Assembly (NCBI GenBank): GCA_963817485.1
Contig: CAWFOR010000005.1
Span: 495,518-559,517 of the forward strand
Direction: 5' to 3'
DNA from: Hyphomicrobium_A sp963817485
GTDB taxonomy: Bacteria; Pseudomonadota; Alphaproteobacteria; Rhizobiales; Hyphomicrobiaceae
Length of the DNA: 64,000 nucleotides
In this document: one piece after another, positions 39,301-47,829 of the stretch
Numbering within the stretch: the first letter of the stretch is position 1
Layout: each line of letters starts with the position of its first letter
Notes under the pieces: generated by a model
The model's input: only the letters and a program-made list of their open reading frames with translations
Database searches by the model: none
What the model was told of the DNA's origin: nothing
Position numbers and translations under genes: made by a program

Positions 39301-39469
39301 GGTGATGGACGACATCGGCTACGGGCTGTGGCGCGTCTTCGGGCGCTTCGTCGGCCCCACCGACGAGCCGCCGACCGTCAAGGTGGCGTCGATTGCGGGC
39401 GAGCGGGGCACGACCCTGGCCACGACCACGCCCAGCCGATCGCGGCGGAATGAAAACGGGCGGCCCTGA
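36311..39469 (+). CDS. RND family multidrug efflux transporter (AcrB-like)
   Basis: 1052 residues, full length. Start SAWSIRRPVPAIVLFAVLTL and two repeats of six-helix bundles. Proton-relay Asp pair in GILVDDAIVEIENIVRHM; second-half motif VTKNAIMLVDFAVEEV; LPTGFLPDEDTSRIVVSVEL at the large periplasmic loop. Exports hydrophobic or toxic compounds using the proton gradient. The ATG directly follows the last CTAG of the repeat; GGGA in the repeat, six bases upstream, is the only ribosome-site candidate. No outer-membrane factor is nearby. Confidence 0.94.
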   Translation: MRINVSAWSIRRPVPAIVLFAVLTLLGTMSFMKLPVTRFPNIDVPIVSITVTQSGAAPTELESQVTKEVEDAVANIPGLKHMSSTITDGSSVTVMEFRLEVNQDRALNDVKDAIDKIRTQLPRNIDEPIVRRIDVEGQSILTFAASAPGWTLEQLSWHVDDVIKRQLQGLKGVGRVERYGGVDREIRVLLDPDRLLALGVTAADVNTQVRATNVDLGGGRGEVGGQEQAIRTLAGARRVEDLAETKIVLPGGREIRLNALGRVIDGASEQRSFARLDKHPVVTFSVFRSKGESELSVADVVNKKLAELQTIYPDVRLTKVDDAVAYTRGNYTSALETLIEGAVLAVLVVLLFLRNVRATLISAVALPLSAIPTFWAMSLLGFSLNLVSLLGITLVTGILVDDAIVEIENIVRHMRSGKSPYRAALEAADEIGLAVIAISLTIVAIFSPVSFMGGIAGQYFKQFGLTVAVAVLFSLLVARLVTPMMAAYFLRPIPEKHEGGGFIMRGYLAFLRGTLRVRYLTLFAGLGLFAGSIYATTLLPTGFLPDEDTSRIVVSVELPPGATLESTRATTDGMVDILKTIPEVRSVFVLGGTTPTGGLEIRKASLFVHLAPKTERTLPQKRLKTIISNKLADVPDTRAWYVNERGERELSFSMLSNDGDALALAVRKLESALRRVPGFHNVAATAAIDRPELRVTPKFDAAARLGVAPSEIAETIRVATIGDIDANLAKYNAGDRLVPIRVQVEESARADMLRLQNLRVTSADGRAIPLTAVADIAFGRGPSSIDRFDRRRRAVIGVDLVSRYALSSARETFIKVVEEQHLPPSVVLQPSGDAEIQDEVATGFITAMGTGLMIVFGVLILLFGSVAQPVTILLSLPLSFGGVVLALLATNNPISMPVYIGLLMLMGIVTKNAIMLVDFAVEEVAKGVPRIEAVIDAGRKRARPIVMTTLAMVAGMVPSSLAMGEGGEFRSPMAIAVMGGLLVSTVLSLVFVPSFFTVMDDIGYGLWRVFGRFVGPTDEPPTVKVASIAGERGTTLATTTPSRSRRNENGRP

Positions 39470-39477
39470 GGCCGCCC
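39453..39477 (-). terminator. Intrinsic terminator of the ABC exporter operon
   Basis: On the minus strand GGGCGGCC / GGCCGCCC with a TCAG loop, followed by GTTTTC. It starts 39 bases after the adaptor stop (39516) and overlaps the last codons of the convergent RND gene. Confidence 0.7.
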
Positions 39478-39515
39478 GCGCAAACTCTCTCGAAGTGTTC
39501 CGGGCCGCTTCGGCG

Positions 39516-40631
39516 CTACTTCGTCGAGGCGGTGGCGTCGTGCTTGAAGAAGACGTCGACGCGCATGCCGGTCAGCAGCGGCGGCAGGCCATCGAGATCG
39601 GCGACCGCCTCCAAGACTTCCACGTCGCTCGGCCGGCGAGGACCGCGCGTCGCGATGCGCGGCGCCGACAGCGACTTGGCGATCTGGCTCACACGGCCCT
39701 CGAAGTCCTGGTCGGGATAGGCGTCGGCACGAACAACGACGAGCTGGCCGACGCGGATCTTCGCCGTGTCGCGCTCCTCGACCTCTGCACGCACCTTGAG
39801 CGCGTTGACGTCGCCGAGAACGAGCAGCGTGTTCTCCGGGTTCGGCACGGCGACCTCGCCTTCCTTGGCCAGGACATTGAGCACGGTCCCGTCGATGGGC
39901 GCGCGGATGCGCGTATGCTCAACCGCAAGCTCGGCCGCGGACAGCTCGGAACGGGCGACCGCGAGGGCGGCTTCGAGCCGGGTCGGCAGCGGCATGCCGG
40001 TCTTGGCGTTCACGGTCGCGAGATCGGAGCGCTTGGTGGCGAGCTGCTTCTTGGCATCGTCGAGCGCCTTGCGTGCGGTGTTCACGGCGTCGTCCGAGCC
40101 CTTGCCGTCGCGCTTGGACTGCAGGGCGTCGTCGAAGGCCTGGCGGGCGCCGAACAGGACGCGCTCGGCGTTGGCCACCGCGTCCTCGGCGTTGCGCCGA
40201 TCGACCGCTAGGCCGCGCACCTGCTCCTCGTCACGCTCGCGCACGCGCACCGCGGCTTCGGCGGTCGCTGCGGAAACCTTGGTCAGCGCATCCTGCGCGT
40301 CGAGACGGACGAGCAAGTCGCCCGCCTTCACCTTGTCGTTGAGATCGGCGGCAATGTCCTCGATGCGGCCGGGCACGTCGGCCATGATGCGGATCTCGCC
40401 GCTCTTGGGCTCGACGCGGCCTGTGGCCGAAGCGGCCCAGGTGTCGGCGGTCTTCGCAGCGGGCTTGGCGGCGGGGGTCGTCGAGGAGGTGGTGCTTGCC
40501 TCCTGCGTGCTGGCCTGCGTCTTCTCCTCGCCAACCGGACCCCAGTTGACGTTGTTGACGTAGAAGCCGATGGCGAGCGCCACGATGCCGGCGAGCCCGA
40601 GCGTGACTACGGTCGAATTGATTTTATGCAT
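39516..40631 (-). CDS. DevB-like ABC exporter membrane-fusion protein
   Basis: 371 residues. N-terminal anchor (VVTLGLAGIVALAIGFYVNN), an Ala/Thr/Ser linker, then ATGRVEPKSGEIRIMADVPG (lipoyl), a long coiled-coil hairpin (residues 130-230) and IRAPIDGTVLNVLAKEGEVA. This is the DevB/HlyD type that works with a MacB-like permease and ATPase, matching the two upstream genes. It overlaps the ATPase gene by 8 bases. The substrate is unknown; DevBCA of cyanobacteria exports glycolipids. Confidence 0.88.
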   Translation of the reverse strand: MHKINSTVVTLGLAGIVALAIGFYVNNVNWGPVGEEKTQASTQEASTTSSTTPAAKPAAKTADTWAASATGRVEPKSGEIRIMADVPGRIEDIAADLNDKVKAGDLLVRLDAQDALTKVSAATAEAAVRVRERDEEQVRGLAVDRRNAEDAVANAERVLFGARQAFDDALQSKRDGKGSDDAVNTARKALDDAKKQLATKRSDLATVNAKTGMPLPTRLEAALAVARSELSAAELAVEHTRIRAPIDGTVLNVLAKEGEVAVPNPENTLLVLGDVNALKVRAEVEERDTAKIRVGQLVVVRADAYPDQDFEGRVSQIAKSLSAPRIATRGPRRPSDVEVLEAVADLDGLPPLLTGMRVDVFFKHDATASTK

Positions 40632-41376
40632 GAGCCTTCCGTCGCTTTGTCAGATCTGTGATTTCGGGGGCATCGAGACCCTCCGGCCGGCGCTCCTCGC
40701 CGACGATCCGTCCATCCTCGATCTTCACGACCCGGTCCGCGTAGCTCAACGTGCGGGGATCGTGCGTGACCGCGAGGACGCTGCGGTTCTGTTCCTTGGC
40801 AATGCGTGCGAGTAGCGCCATCACGGCGTGCCCGTTCTCGCTGTCGAGGGCGGCTGTGGGCTCGTCCGCGAGCACGATCGAGGGCGAGCTCGCGATCGCG
40901 CGTGCAACCGCAACGCGCTGCTGTTCACCGCCGCTGAGGTTGGCTGGATAGCTGCGCAGCCGGTAGGCGAGACCGACGTCCCTCAGCACCTCCTCCGCGC
41001 GGTTGGCTGCGGCGAAGCCCTTCTGCCCGCGCACGTCGAGCGCGATGCGCACGTTCTCTAACGCGGTCAGCGTCGGGAAGAGGTTGTAGGACTGGAAGAT
41101 GAAGCCCATGTGCTTGCGCCGCAGGTTGGCAAGCTCCTCGGGCGACAAATTGTGGGTCGAGACTCCGGCGATCTTCAGCTCGCCCGACGTTGGCGTCAGG
41201 ATGCAGCCCAGGATCGACAGCAGCGTCGTCTTACCGCTGCCCGATGGCCCCATGAGCAGCGTGAGCTCTCCGGGAACGAGCTTGACGTCGACGCCCTTCA
41301 CGGCGCGCACCATGGTGGCGCCGGAGCCGAGCTCCTTTACGATATCGGTGGCCTCTAGGACCGGCTCGTTCGTCAT
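40624..41376 (-). CDS. ABC exporter ATP-binding protein (DevA/LolD-like)
   Basis: 250 residues. Walker A GPSGSGKTT, Q-loop FIFQSYNLFPTLTALENV, signature LSGGEQQRVAVARA, Walker B IVLADEPTAALD and H-loop AVTHDPRTL. The MacB/LolD/DevA subgroup is indicated by the sequence and by the permease partner. ATG 41376 overlaps the permease stop (ATGA). Confidence 0.94.
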   Translation of the reverse strand: MTNEPVLEATDIVKELGSGATMVRAVKGVDVKLVPGELTLLMGPSGSGKTTLLSILGCILTPTSGELKIAGVSTHNLSPEELANLRRKHMGFIFQSYNLFPTLTALENVRIALDVRGQKGFAAANRAEEVLRDVGLAYRLRSYPANLSGGEQQRVAVARAIASSPSIVLADEPTAALDSENGHAVMALLARIAKEQNRSVLAVTHDPRTLSYADRVVKIEDGRIVGEERRPEGLDAPEITDLTKRRKAHA

Positions 41377-42500
41377 CTGTTGAACACCGTTGCGGGATCG
41401 ATCTTCGTGACCTTCACGATCGCCGACAGAGCGGAGATCGCGCACATGCCGACCGTGAGCGTGAACAGCCAGAACGCCAGCCCCGGCGTCATCACAAGGG
41501 GCAACGCGGAGCCGCGACTGAGCACCAGGACGCCGAGGGCGATGGACATGCCCAGCGCATAGCCGATCACCGCGCTCAAAGCAGCCTGGGTGAGGATGAC
41601 CTGGTGAATATAACCGGATGATGAACCCAACGCACGCAGCGTCGCGAATTCGCTCAAATGGTCCTTGGTGCTCGAGTAAAGCGTCTGGGCCACGATAACC
41701 GTGCCGACCAGGCTTCCCAAAAGGGCGCCGCCGATCAGGGCGACGCCGGCTCCGGTGCGGAACAGCCACTGCTTCAGGCTGCGGTCGCGGAACTCCTGCT
41801 TGGTCAGGACCTCCGCTCCCTCGAGACGCCCACGCAGGTCGGCGCGCACCTTCTCGACATCGGCGCCGGGCTCGAGCTGCACGAGGTAGAAGGTCGTACC
41901 GTCACCCTCGGCGAACAGGGCGCGCGCGCGGTTGAGCGTCGTGTACATGTAGGGCGATTGCGTGAACGAGCGGACGCCGTCGGTCAGCGCTCTTACCCGC
42001 ACTCTGCCGTTGGCGGCCTGTGCGGTGTCACCCATGCCGTTGATACCCAGCTCACTGAGATACGTGCGATCGACCGCGACGGCCTCCGGCGCCTTGATGT
42101 CTTCCCACGTGCCTTCGACCAGATTGAACGGGACGAGGCCGCCGTCCTCGGCATCGGTGCCGACGACGACGACACGCGTCGAGCCGCCTGCGGGCTTGCG
42201 CCACTCGGCAAAGCGTACGACGAGCGGAATGACGGATTTCACGCCGGGCGTTGCCAGCGCCTGATGGCGCTCGCGCGAGGTGAGCAGCATGCCGCCGTCC
42301 TCGAAGCTCTTTGCTCCGTACACGGTGATCCACAGATCGGCGTTGGCATGATCGATGTTGGCGGTGATCATATTGCTCGAGCCGAGATAAAGGCCGAGCT
42401 GCACGGCGACCAGCACGATCGAGAACAAGATGCCGATGAGCGTGACCGCTAGGCGGATGCGATCGTGAAACAGATTCCGAAAGGCAAGCGTCAAGATCAT
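41373..42500 (-). CDS. ABC exporter permease, FtsX/MacB type (DevC-like)
   Basis: 375 residues with the FtsX-like layout: one N-terminal helix (IRLAVTLIGILFSIVLVAVQ), a periplasmic domain of about 220 residues (VIPLVVRFAEWRKPAGGSTR; LTDGVRSFTQSPYMYTTLNR) and three C-terminal helices (GVALIGGALLGSLVGTVIVA; VILTQAALSAVIGYALGMSI; FWLFTLTVGMCAISALSAIV). First gene of the devC-devA-devB-like operon. Confidence 0.9.
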   Translation of the reverse strand: MILTLAFRNLFHDRIRLAVTLIGILFSIVLVAVQLGLYLGSSNMITANIDHANADLWITVYGAKSFEDGGMLLTSRERHQALATPGVKSVIPLVVRFAEWRKPAGGSTRVVVVGTDAEDGGLVPFNLVEGTWEDIKAPEAVAVDRTYLSELGINGMGDTAQAANGRVRVRALTDGVRSFTQSPYMYTTLNRARALFAEGDGTTFYLVQLEPGADVEKVRADLRGRLEGAEVLTKQEFRDRSLKQWLFRTGAGVALIGGALLGSLVGTVIVAQTLYSSTKDHLSEFATLRALGSSSGYIHQVILTQAALSAVIGYALGMSIALGVLVLSRGSALPLVMTPGLAFWLFTLTVGMCAISALSAIVKVTKIDPATVFNR

Positions 42501-42851
42501 CTACCGGTCCCGCAGTGGTGAAGGGTTCAGGCGCTTCGATATGCGCCAAAATTGCAGCGATTGTGCACTGCAACTAATCCCCGAAGGTGGCCTCGGAAAG
42601 GCACGCTCATGTTTAAGAGCCGCCTAAGTGTATAGCGAATTCGACCCATATAGAAACGAGAGTAGCTGCCCGCCACTCACGTAGCCTTAACGGGTAAAGG
42701 TCCACAACAGAGTTAAGAAGCGGTTTTGAGCATAGGGGCGGAAGACTTGGTCCGACGGAGGTTACTCCTTATTTAACGGCTCCGACCAGCTTTTGCCGCT
42801 TTCAAAGTCTAATGCCGACCTAATCTCTGGCACAACATTGGCGATACGACC
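42501..42851. other. Intergenic, ABC exporter / DUF2147 gene
   Basis: 351 bases between divergent genes, lower in GC than the flanks from about 42590 on. It must hold both promoters. I see no convincing consensus pair, hairpin or small gene. Confidence 0.5.
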
Positions 42852-43757
42852 ATGCGTCATGATCATCCCACGTCCCGTTCTCGTTTTCCTTTCCTTTTCA
42901 TGGGGATCTCCGGGCTCCTCGTCTCCGCGACACTGGGCCTGAGCTCATCGGCGCCCGCCGCAGGCGGCGTAAGCGAGCAGGGCCTCTGGTATAACGACGC
43001 CGGCAAAGGAGCCGTCGAGATCCGGCCCTGTGCCACCAGCGGGCGCGACGCCAACAAGCTTTGCGGCTTCATCGTCTGGCTCAAGGAGCCGAACTTCAAG
43101 AACGGCAAGCCGCTCACCGACGGCTACAATTCCGATCCCTCGAAGCGTCATCGCCCGATCTGCGGTCTGCCGGTGCTCGGCGGGCTCCAGCGCGTGTCCG
43201 AGGGCGGATACGACAACGGCTGGGTCTACGACCCCGAGCAGGGTCAGGCTTTCGACGCCGCGATCCAGCTCCGCACGGCCGACCGCCTGATCCTCACGGG
43301 CTACAAGGGCATCAAGTTCTTCAGCAAGTCTTTCGTCTGGAAGCGGGCTCCGGCCGATCTTCCCCGCTGCGACGGCAACACCACGGCCCGCGACGTGAAG
43401 AGCACGGTCGGTGCGGCACAGCCGACAGCGCCCGCCAAGGCGAAGGTCGCCGCGCCGGCACAGCCGACGCCGACCGACAAGGCGAAGGTTGCCGCCACAC
43501 CGACGCAACCGCCAACGGCCGATAAGGCAAAGGTTGCCGTCACGCCGACGCAGCCGCCAGCGGCCGACAAGACAACGGTTGCCGTCACGCCGACGCAGCC
43601 CGCAACTCCAGAAAAGGTTGCTTCCGGCGCGCCTGTACCGGGCGAGAACGTACCGGCGGCGACCGTTGCGCGGGCCTCGGCTCAGGCGCAGACGGATGTC
43701 CTGGTGCCGCCGCGTCCCGTCCCCGCGGTGAGGCCGCCGCACCCACCGATCGAGTAG
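42852..43757 (+). CDS. DUF2147 secreted protein with Pro/Thr repeat tail
   Basis: 301 residues. Signal peptide (FLFMGISGLLVSATLGLSSS), then the DUF2147 domain: EQGLWYNDAGKGAVEIRPCA, LCGFIVWLKEPNF, GGYDNGWVYDPEQGQAFDA and LTGYKGIKFFSKSFVWKRA. The last 100 residues are a low-complexity tail with about four 15-residue repeats of the type AKVA(A/V)TPTQPPxADK. DUF2147 proteins are periplasmic and of unknown function. Confidence 0.85.
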   Translation: MRHDHPTSRSRFPFLFMGISGLLVSATLGLSSSAPAAGGVSEQGLWYNDAGKGAVEIRPCATSGRDANKLCGFIVWLKEPNFKNGKPLTDGYNSDPSKRHRPICGLPVLGGLQRVSEGGYDNGWVYDPEQGQAFDAAIQLRTADRLILTGYKGIKFFSKSFVWKRAPADLPRCDGNTTARDVKSTVGAAQPTAPAKAKVAAPAQPTPTDKAKVAATPTQPPTADKAKVAVTPTQPPAADKTTVAVTPTQPATPEKVASGAPVPGENVPAATVARASAQAQTDVLVPPRPVPAVRPPHPPIE

Positions 43758-43785
43758 CCAAAGTCTCGAACCGACCCGGCAAAAG

Positions 43786-43820
43786 CAAACGGCGCGCCTC
43801 AGAAAGGCGCGCCGCTTTTT
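43786..43820 (+). terminator. Intrinsic terminator, DUF2147 gene
   Basis: GGCGCGCC at 43791-43798, seven-base loop, GGCGCGCC at 43806-43813 (self-complementary arms), then GCTTTTT. It also lies after the convergent hydrolase gene and may serve both directions. Confidence 0.8.
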
Positions 43821-43848
43821 GTTGCTCAGCGCTTGCCGGAAAGTTGGC

Positions 43849-44793
43849 TCAGTTGGCGCTTCCGCGGCCCTGGCCTTGCTGATGGCCCGGAGCGGTCTGT
43901 TCCGAGCGAGCCGGCGGTGACGCCGCGCTCTCGCGGACATCCTCGCGACCCTTCGTCAGCCGCGCAGCGAACTCCTTCACGCGATCGACCACGATCGGCC
44001 GCTGCCGATCGAGCGTTACCATGTGGTAGCTGTCGTCGAGCACGCAGACCTCGACCATGCCTGAAAGCTTGCGCTGCAGGATCATCGTGTTCTTGAGGTC
44101 GCTCTGGTCGTCGTGGCGCGGGTGGAACACCAGCGCGTGCTGCTTGATCTGGCCCAGCAGCGGCTTGACGCTGCGCACGAGCTTGCGGAACTCGAGGACG
44201 AGACCGCCGCCGCGCCCGAACAGGTCCTCGATGGCCTCGCTGCCGTTCTGGAGGCTGTCGAGGATGAAATTGCGCAAGCGCTCGTCCTTGATGCCGAGCG
44301 GCATGCGCGCCCGGAAGCGGAAGAGCCTGGCGGCCCACTTGTGGTTAATGAAGCGGAAAAACGAGAAGTGCCACGGGATCGCCCAGCCATTCGGCCAGAA
44401 CGTCGGCGAGAAGAGCATGAGCCCGTGAACCCGCTCAGGCCGTAGCGCCGCGAGACGCAGCGCCAGCATCGATCCTGCCGAGATGCCGCCGACGATCAGG
44501 GTATCGCACCGCTGTGAGATTTCGTCGTGCGCCGTTTCGACCGCGTCGTACCAGTCCTGCCAGCTCGATAGCCCGGAAACGTCGGTCCCGCCGGCGAGAC
44601 CCGGCAGCAGCGGACAATAGACCGTGTATCCGCTTTGGCCCAACGCATGGGCGACGAACTTGAGCTCGATAGGCGAGCCCCCGAGGCTGTGGACGAGCAA
44701 CACGCCGTTACGTCCGCCGGGAACGAAAATGCTACCCCACGCTGTCTTCATTTTCTCACTATTTTTCATTTTCGTGACTGAACTCACTGGCAT
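43849..44793 (-). CDS. Alpha/beta hydrolase (carboxylesterase / monoacylglycerol-lipase type)
   Basis: About 314 residues. Oxyanion region GVLLVHSLGGSPIELKFVAH, nucleophile elbow GGISAGSML, acid region FHPRHDDQSDL and catalytic His in SYHMVTLDRQRPIVV. This is the esterase/lipase group of soluble hydrolases; the substrate is unknown. The start is uncertain: ATG 44793, 44769 or 44751 are in frame, and the domain begins only at about residue 20. The Gln/Gly-rich C-terminus looks disordered. Confidence 0.82.
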   Translation of the reverse strand: MPVSSVTKMKNSEKMKTAWGSIFVPGGRNGVLLVHSLGGSPIELKFVAHALGQSGYTVYCPLLPGLAGGTDVSGLSSWQDWYDAVETAHDEISQRCDTLIVGGISAGSMLALRLAALRPERVHGLMLFSPTFWPNGWAIPWHFSFFRFINHKWAARLFRFRARMPLGIKDERLRNFILDSLQNGSEAIEDLFGRGGGLVLEFRKLVRSVKPLLGQIKQHALVFHPRHDDQSDLKNTMILQRKLSGMVEVCVLDDSYHMVTLDRQRPIVVDRVKEFAARLTKGREDVRESAASPPARSEQTAPGHQQGQGRGSAN

Positions 44794-45590
44794 CCGGAAC
44801 GGAGATGTTTCCCTACGGTCCGCACGGAGCCGGTGTGACCGGTCCGCGTAGACCCGAGATTGAGATGACAACCCTCTTTTTTTCGTTTCCTCGGCGGGCT
44901 ACGAGATCAGCTAGCGAACGCTCGAAGCCCTTATGATTGTATCTGCGCGTCGGCTGGTCGACCGTGTCTGGGAGACACGGGAAGGGGAGCTGCTTCACTG
45001 GCCGGAACCCGCCCGCGAGGCGATAGGGCACCTTGCCGCATGAAGCGATACGTTGCTGCGAGCCCGCTAGTGCGTCCATGTCCGTCGCTGCTGCTTTAGT
45101 CCAAACCTTCTGATGCGAGCACGCCAGCGGCTAACGGCGGCCGGGCTTCTGGCGGTCGTATTGGGCGAGACCATGGCGGGTGCCCCAAAAATTGCCCCCT
45201 AAGGTTCGCGGCTGAGGTAATTCGAGCTGGATCTTATGAACTCTAACCTCATAAGCATAGCTCGCCCGGCGCCCGAACGCATTGAAATAACGCACCTTCC
45301 TTCGACAAGAGCCGATCCCCTTATTTTTGCTGGACTTTCCTCCGCGTCAAATTGGTGCGCTGCAATCTTGCTTAATCGGCGAGGGCCTGTTGTGCAGGGG
45401 CAACGAGAAGTTCGGGCGCCGGGTTGGGGAATTGGGATCCGGTGACCATCGGCCGGCTGGCGCCCCTGGTTGCCCAGCCGCCTGGGCGCGCGCCCGAGCC
45501 GGTATGCAAGGTCCCGACGCGCCACGCTCAGAGCGCATTCGACAACCATATTGTCAGGATGATTAGATGCGCCTCCTGTGGTGAAGGAGG
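44794..45590. other. Long intergenic region with no clear gene
   Basis: About 800 bases. It contains a perfect hairpin, CCGTGTCT / AGACACGG at 44962-44980 with a GGG loop, and a 29-codon frame at 45113-45202 that reads like a signal peptide (RLTAAGLLAVVLGETMAGAP) but stops at once. A minus-strand frame at 44813-45079 has no recognisable content. It could be a gene relic or regulatory DNA; I cannot decide. Confidence 0.4.
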
Positions 45591-47393
45591 ATGGGGTCTC
45601 CGTTGATCGCTCGCTTGCGCTCCTTCATCTCCTGCGTCGTGGCGTTCTCGCTCGCTTTGAGCCACATCCCAGCCGCCGCCGATCCGCTTTCGAAGGCCGA
45701 CTATGAGGCCTGCCAGGCGCGCGACGAGACGGCATTCCGCGCCGCCATCGAGGCGATCTCCGTACGTGCGCTGAAAGCCGGCATCGCCAAGGTCGACTAC
45801 CGCGCCGTCGTCGGCGACGCCTGGCGCCGCGGCAGCCTCGACGACATCATCGACAAGCAGGTCGACAAGGCGACCGACGAGGTTGCCCAGGAGACGAGCT
45901 GGGCAAACCTCATGCAGTCGCTCGCCAACCAGCAGAAGGCGCAGCAGCTGGCGACCGCCGTCGCCGAGCGCGTCTATCGCTCCGACCAGGTGAAGGGCGC
46001 GCTCGAGGAGCTGGCGCTGTCGGTCGGCAACGAGGTCGGCAAGCAGATCGAGTTTGCCGGCCAGGATGCGACCGAGCCGACGCTCGCCTGTCTCAAGGCG
46101 TTCGTCGGCGCACGCTACGGAACGACGGTCGCGCGCGCGGCCGGGGGCGATGCGAGCAAGGAATTCTCCGTCGATGCCGGCAAGGCGGCGGCCGAGATCT
46201 CGCCCGGCGCGGTGTTGCGCGAGTCGAGCGGCGGCATCGCCGGCGCCGCCATCCTCCTGATGCGCCGCCAGCTCGCCAACATGGCCGAGCGCGTCGGCGC
46301 CCGCCTCGTCGGCTCGGTGCTCGCCCGCGTCGTATCGACGGTCGCCGGCGGCATCGGCGTCGTGCTCATCGCAAAGGACATCTGGGACCTGCGCCACGGC
46401 GTGCTCCCGATCATCGCGACCGAGATGAAATCGAGGGAGAACAAGGAAAAGGTCCAGGACGAGCTGGCAAACACGTTCTCCGAGCAGATCGCCAGCCACG
46501 TACCGGAAATCGCGGCGGCCACGGCCGGGCGCGTCGTCGATATCTGGCGCGACTTTCGCAGCGCGCATGCCCAGGCGCTCGACCTCGCAGAGCGCAACGA
46601 GCGCTTCAAGGCGTTCCTCGATCAGCTGAAGCCCGAAGCGCTGCCGCGTCTCGACGAGGTCGTCTCGCTTGTCCGCGGCTCGGAAGGAGAGGCCGGCCTC
46701 TTGAAGCGCCTCGCCGACGGGACCCTCAACGAGGCCGTGAACGTGCTGCCGCCTCCGGCCATGGAGATTGCGCGCGAAACGCGCTCGATCGACACCGCAC
46801 TCAAGTGGACCGCGCTCGCCGGCAGCCAATTGCCGAAGGTCGTCGAGCTGAGCCTCTATCGGCGCACCTCGCCGGACAACCTCACGAAGGGCACGCTCGA
46901 CCGCATCATCGGCCTCGACGACACGCTCGCCATCCAGCGGCTGACGGGCATCGACGCGGGCGCCCGCGATACTCTGTTCGAGCTCGACGACAAGGACCTG
47001 AAGAGCCTTGCCCACAGCCTCACCGAGAGCGAGCTCGCGACGCTGTCGCGCTATCTGACCGGCCTCTCAAAGGAGCCGCGCGAGCGCGTGCTGCGCGCGG
47101 TCGCTGCCAATCCCGCGTTGATGCAATCGCTCGCCTCCGACCGCGTGCGCGTCGCGGTGGTCGCGAGCGCCGATCAGTCGGCCGCGGTCGGCATGATGCT
47201 GCGGATGGATTCGGGCCTCGATGCCGAGGCGATCATGGAGGATGTGCGCCTCGTCACCGACGGCCGCGTGAGCCCTGTGCTGATCTGGGAGAAGCACCCG
47301 CTAGCCGTCGTGGCGGGCCTTATGCTCATCCTCATTTTCCTCTTGATGCTGCGCCGGCTTTTCTTCCCCAAGCGCCGCACGGCCACGGCCTAG
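45591..47393 (+). CDS. Unknown 600-residue membrane-anchored periplasmic protein
   Basis: Signal peptide (FISCVVAFSLALSHIPAAAD), a long helical body, and a C-terminal membrane helix (PLAVVAGLMLILIFLLMLRR) with a basic tail. The body has one hydrophobic stretch (LVGSVLARVVSTVAGGIGVVLIA, about residues 240-265). Repeated-looking helical parts include ERVLRAVAANPALMQSLASD. I do not recognise a family. AAGGAGG at 45584-45590 abuts the ATG at 45591, which is too close, so the in-frame TTG at 45603 may be the real start. Confidence 0.8.
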   Translation: MGSPLIARLRSFISCVVAFSLALSHIPAAADPLSKADYEACQARDETAFRAAIEAISVRALKAGIAKVDYRAVVGDAWRRGSLDDIIDKQVDKATDEVAQETSWANLMQSLANQQKAQQLATAVAERVYRSDQVKGALEELALSVGNEVGKQIEFAGQDATEPTLACLKAFVGARYGTTVARAAGGDASKEFSVDAGKAAAEISPGAVLRESSGGIAGAAILLMRRQLANMAERVGARLVGSVLARVVSTVAGGIGVVLIAKDIWDLRHGVLPIIATEMKSRENKEKVQDELANTFSEQIASHVPEIAAATAGRVVDIWRDFRSAHAQALDLAERNERFKAFLDQLKPEALPRLDEVVSLVRGSEGEAGLLKRLADGTLNEAVNVLPPPAMEIARETRSIDTALKWTALAGSQLPKVVELSLYRRTSPDNLTKGTLDRIIGLDDTLAIQRLTGIDAGARDTLFELDDKDLKSLAHSLTESELATLSRYLTGLSKEPRERVLRAVAANPALMQSLASDRVRVAVVASADQSAAVGMMLRMDSGLDAEAIMEDVRLVTDGRVSPVLIWEKHPLAVVAGLMLILIFLLMLRRLFFPKRRTATA

Positions 47394-47558
47394 AGCCCTC
47401 TATCGTCGGCCTTTTCCCGCCCCTCCGCAGCAAACCGCCGCGCCCGGCGTGCCATCGGGATTTCCCCCTGCTATAAGCCCACGGGGGCCTTCCGAATCGG
47501 GGTTTGCCGGCGAGGCCGTTCATCCGCTCTACAGCGGACCATCGAGGGGAGTGGGAAT

Positions 47559-47735
47559 ATGGGTCTCAAGGCGCCTGGCATCCTGACGTTCATGGTGTCG
47601 ATTATCCTGACCGTCACTGTGCTGATCATGAAATTATTCGGTGCACAGATCCCGTTCCTCATCGGCAACGAGTTTTGGGCGCTGTTGTTAGCCCAAGTGA
47701 TCCTCGTGCTCGGTTGCGTCATGCGCGGACTTTAG
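47559..47735 (+). CDS. Small membrane protein, 58 residues
   Basis: Two hydrophobic segments: GILTFMVSIILTVTVLIMKLFG and FWALLLAQVILVLGCVMRGL, separated by AQIPFLIGNE. GAGGGGAG lies just upstream. Family not recognised, but the amphipathic layout and ribosome site make a real gene likely. Located between the 600-residue unknown and another tiny membrane protein. Confidence 0.65.
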   Translation: MGLKAPGILTFMVSIILTVTVLIMKLFGAQIPFLIGNEFWALLLAQVILVLGCVMRGL

Positions 47736-47829
47736 GCAGCCGCAGGTCAGCCGCAATCGCTGTGCCCTTGTGTCGCGCGGCACCTAGCGCTCTGGTTCCT
47801 GAGAGCGCGATGGGGATTCATTCGCCGGC

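Noticed and set aside
44813..45079. Minus-strand 88-codon frame
   Set aside because: No recognisable domain or ribosome site; likely chance.
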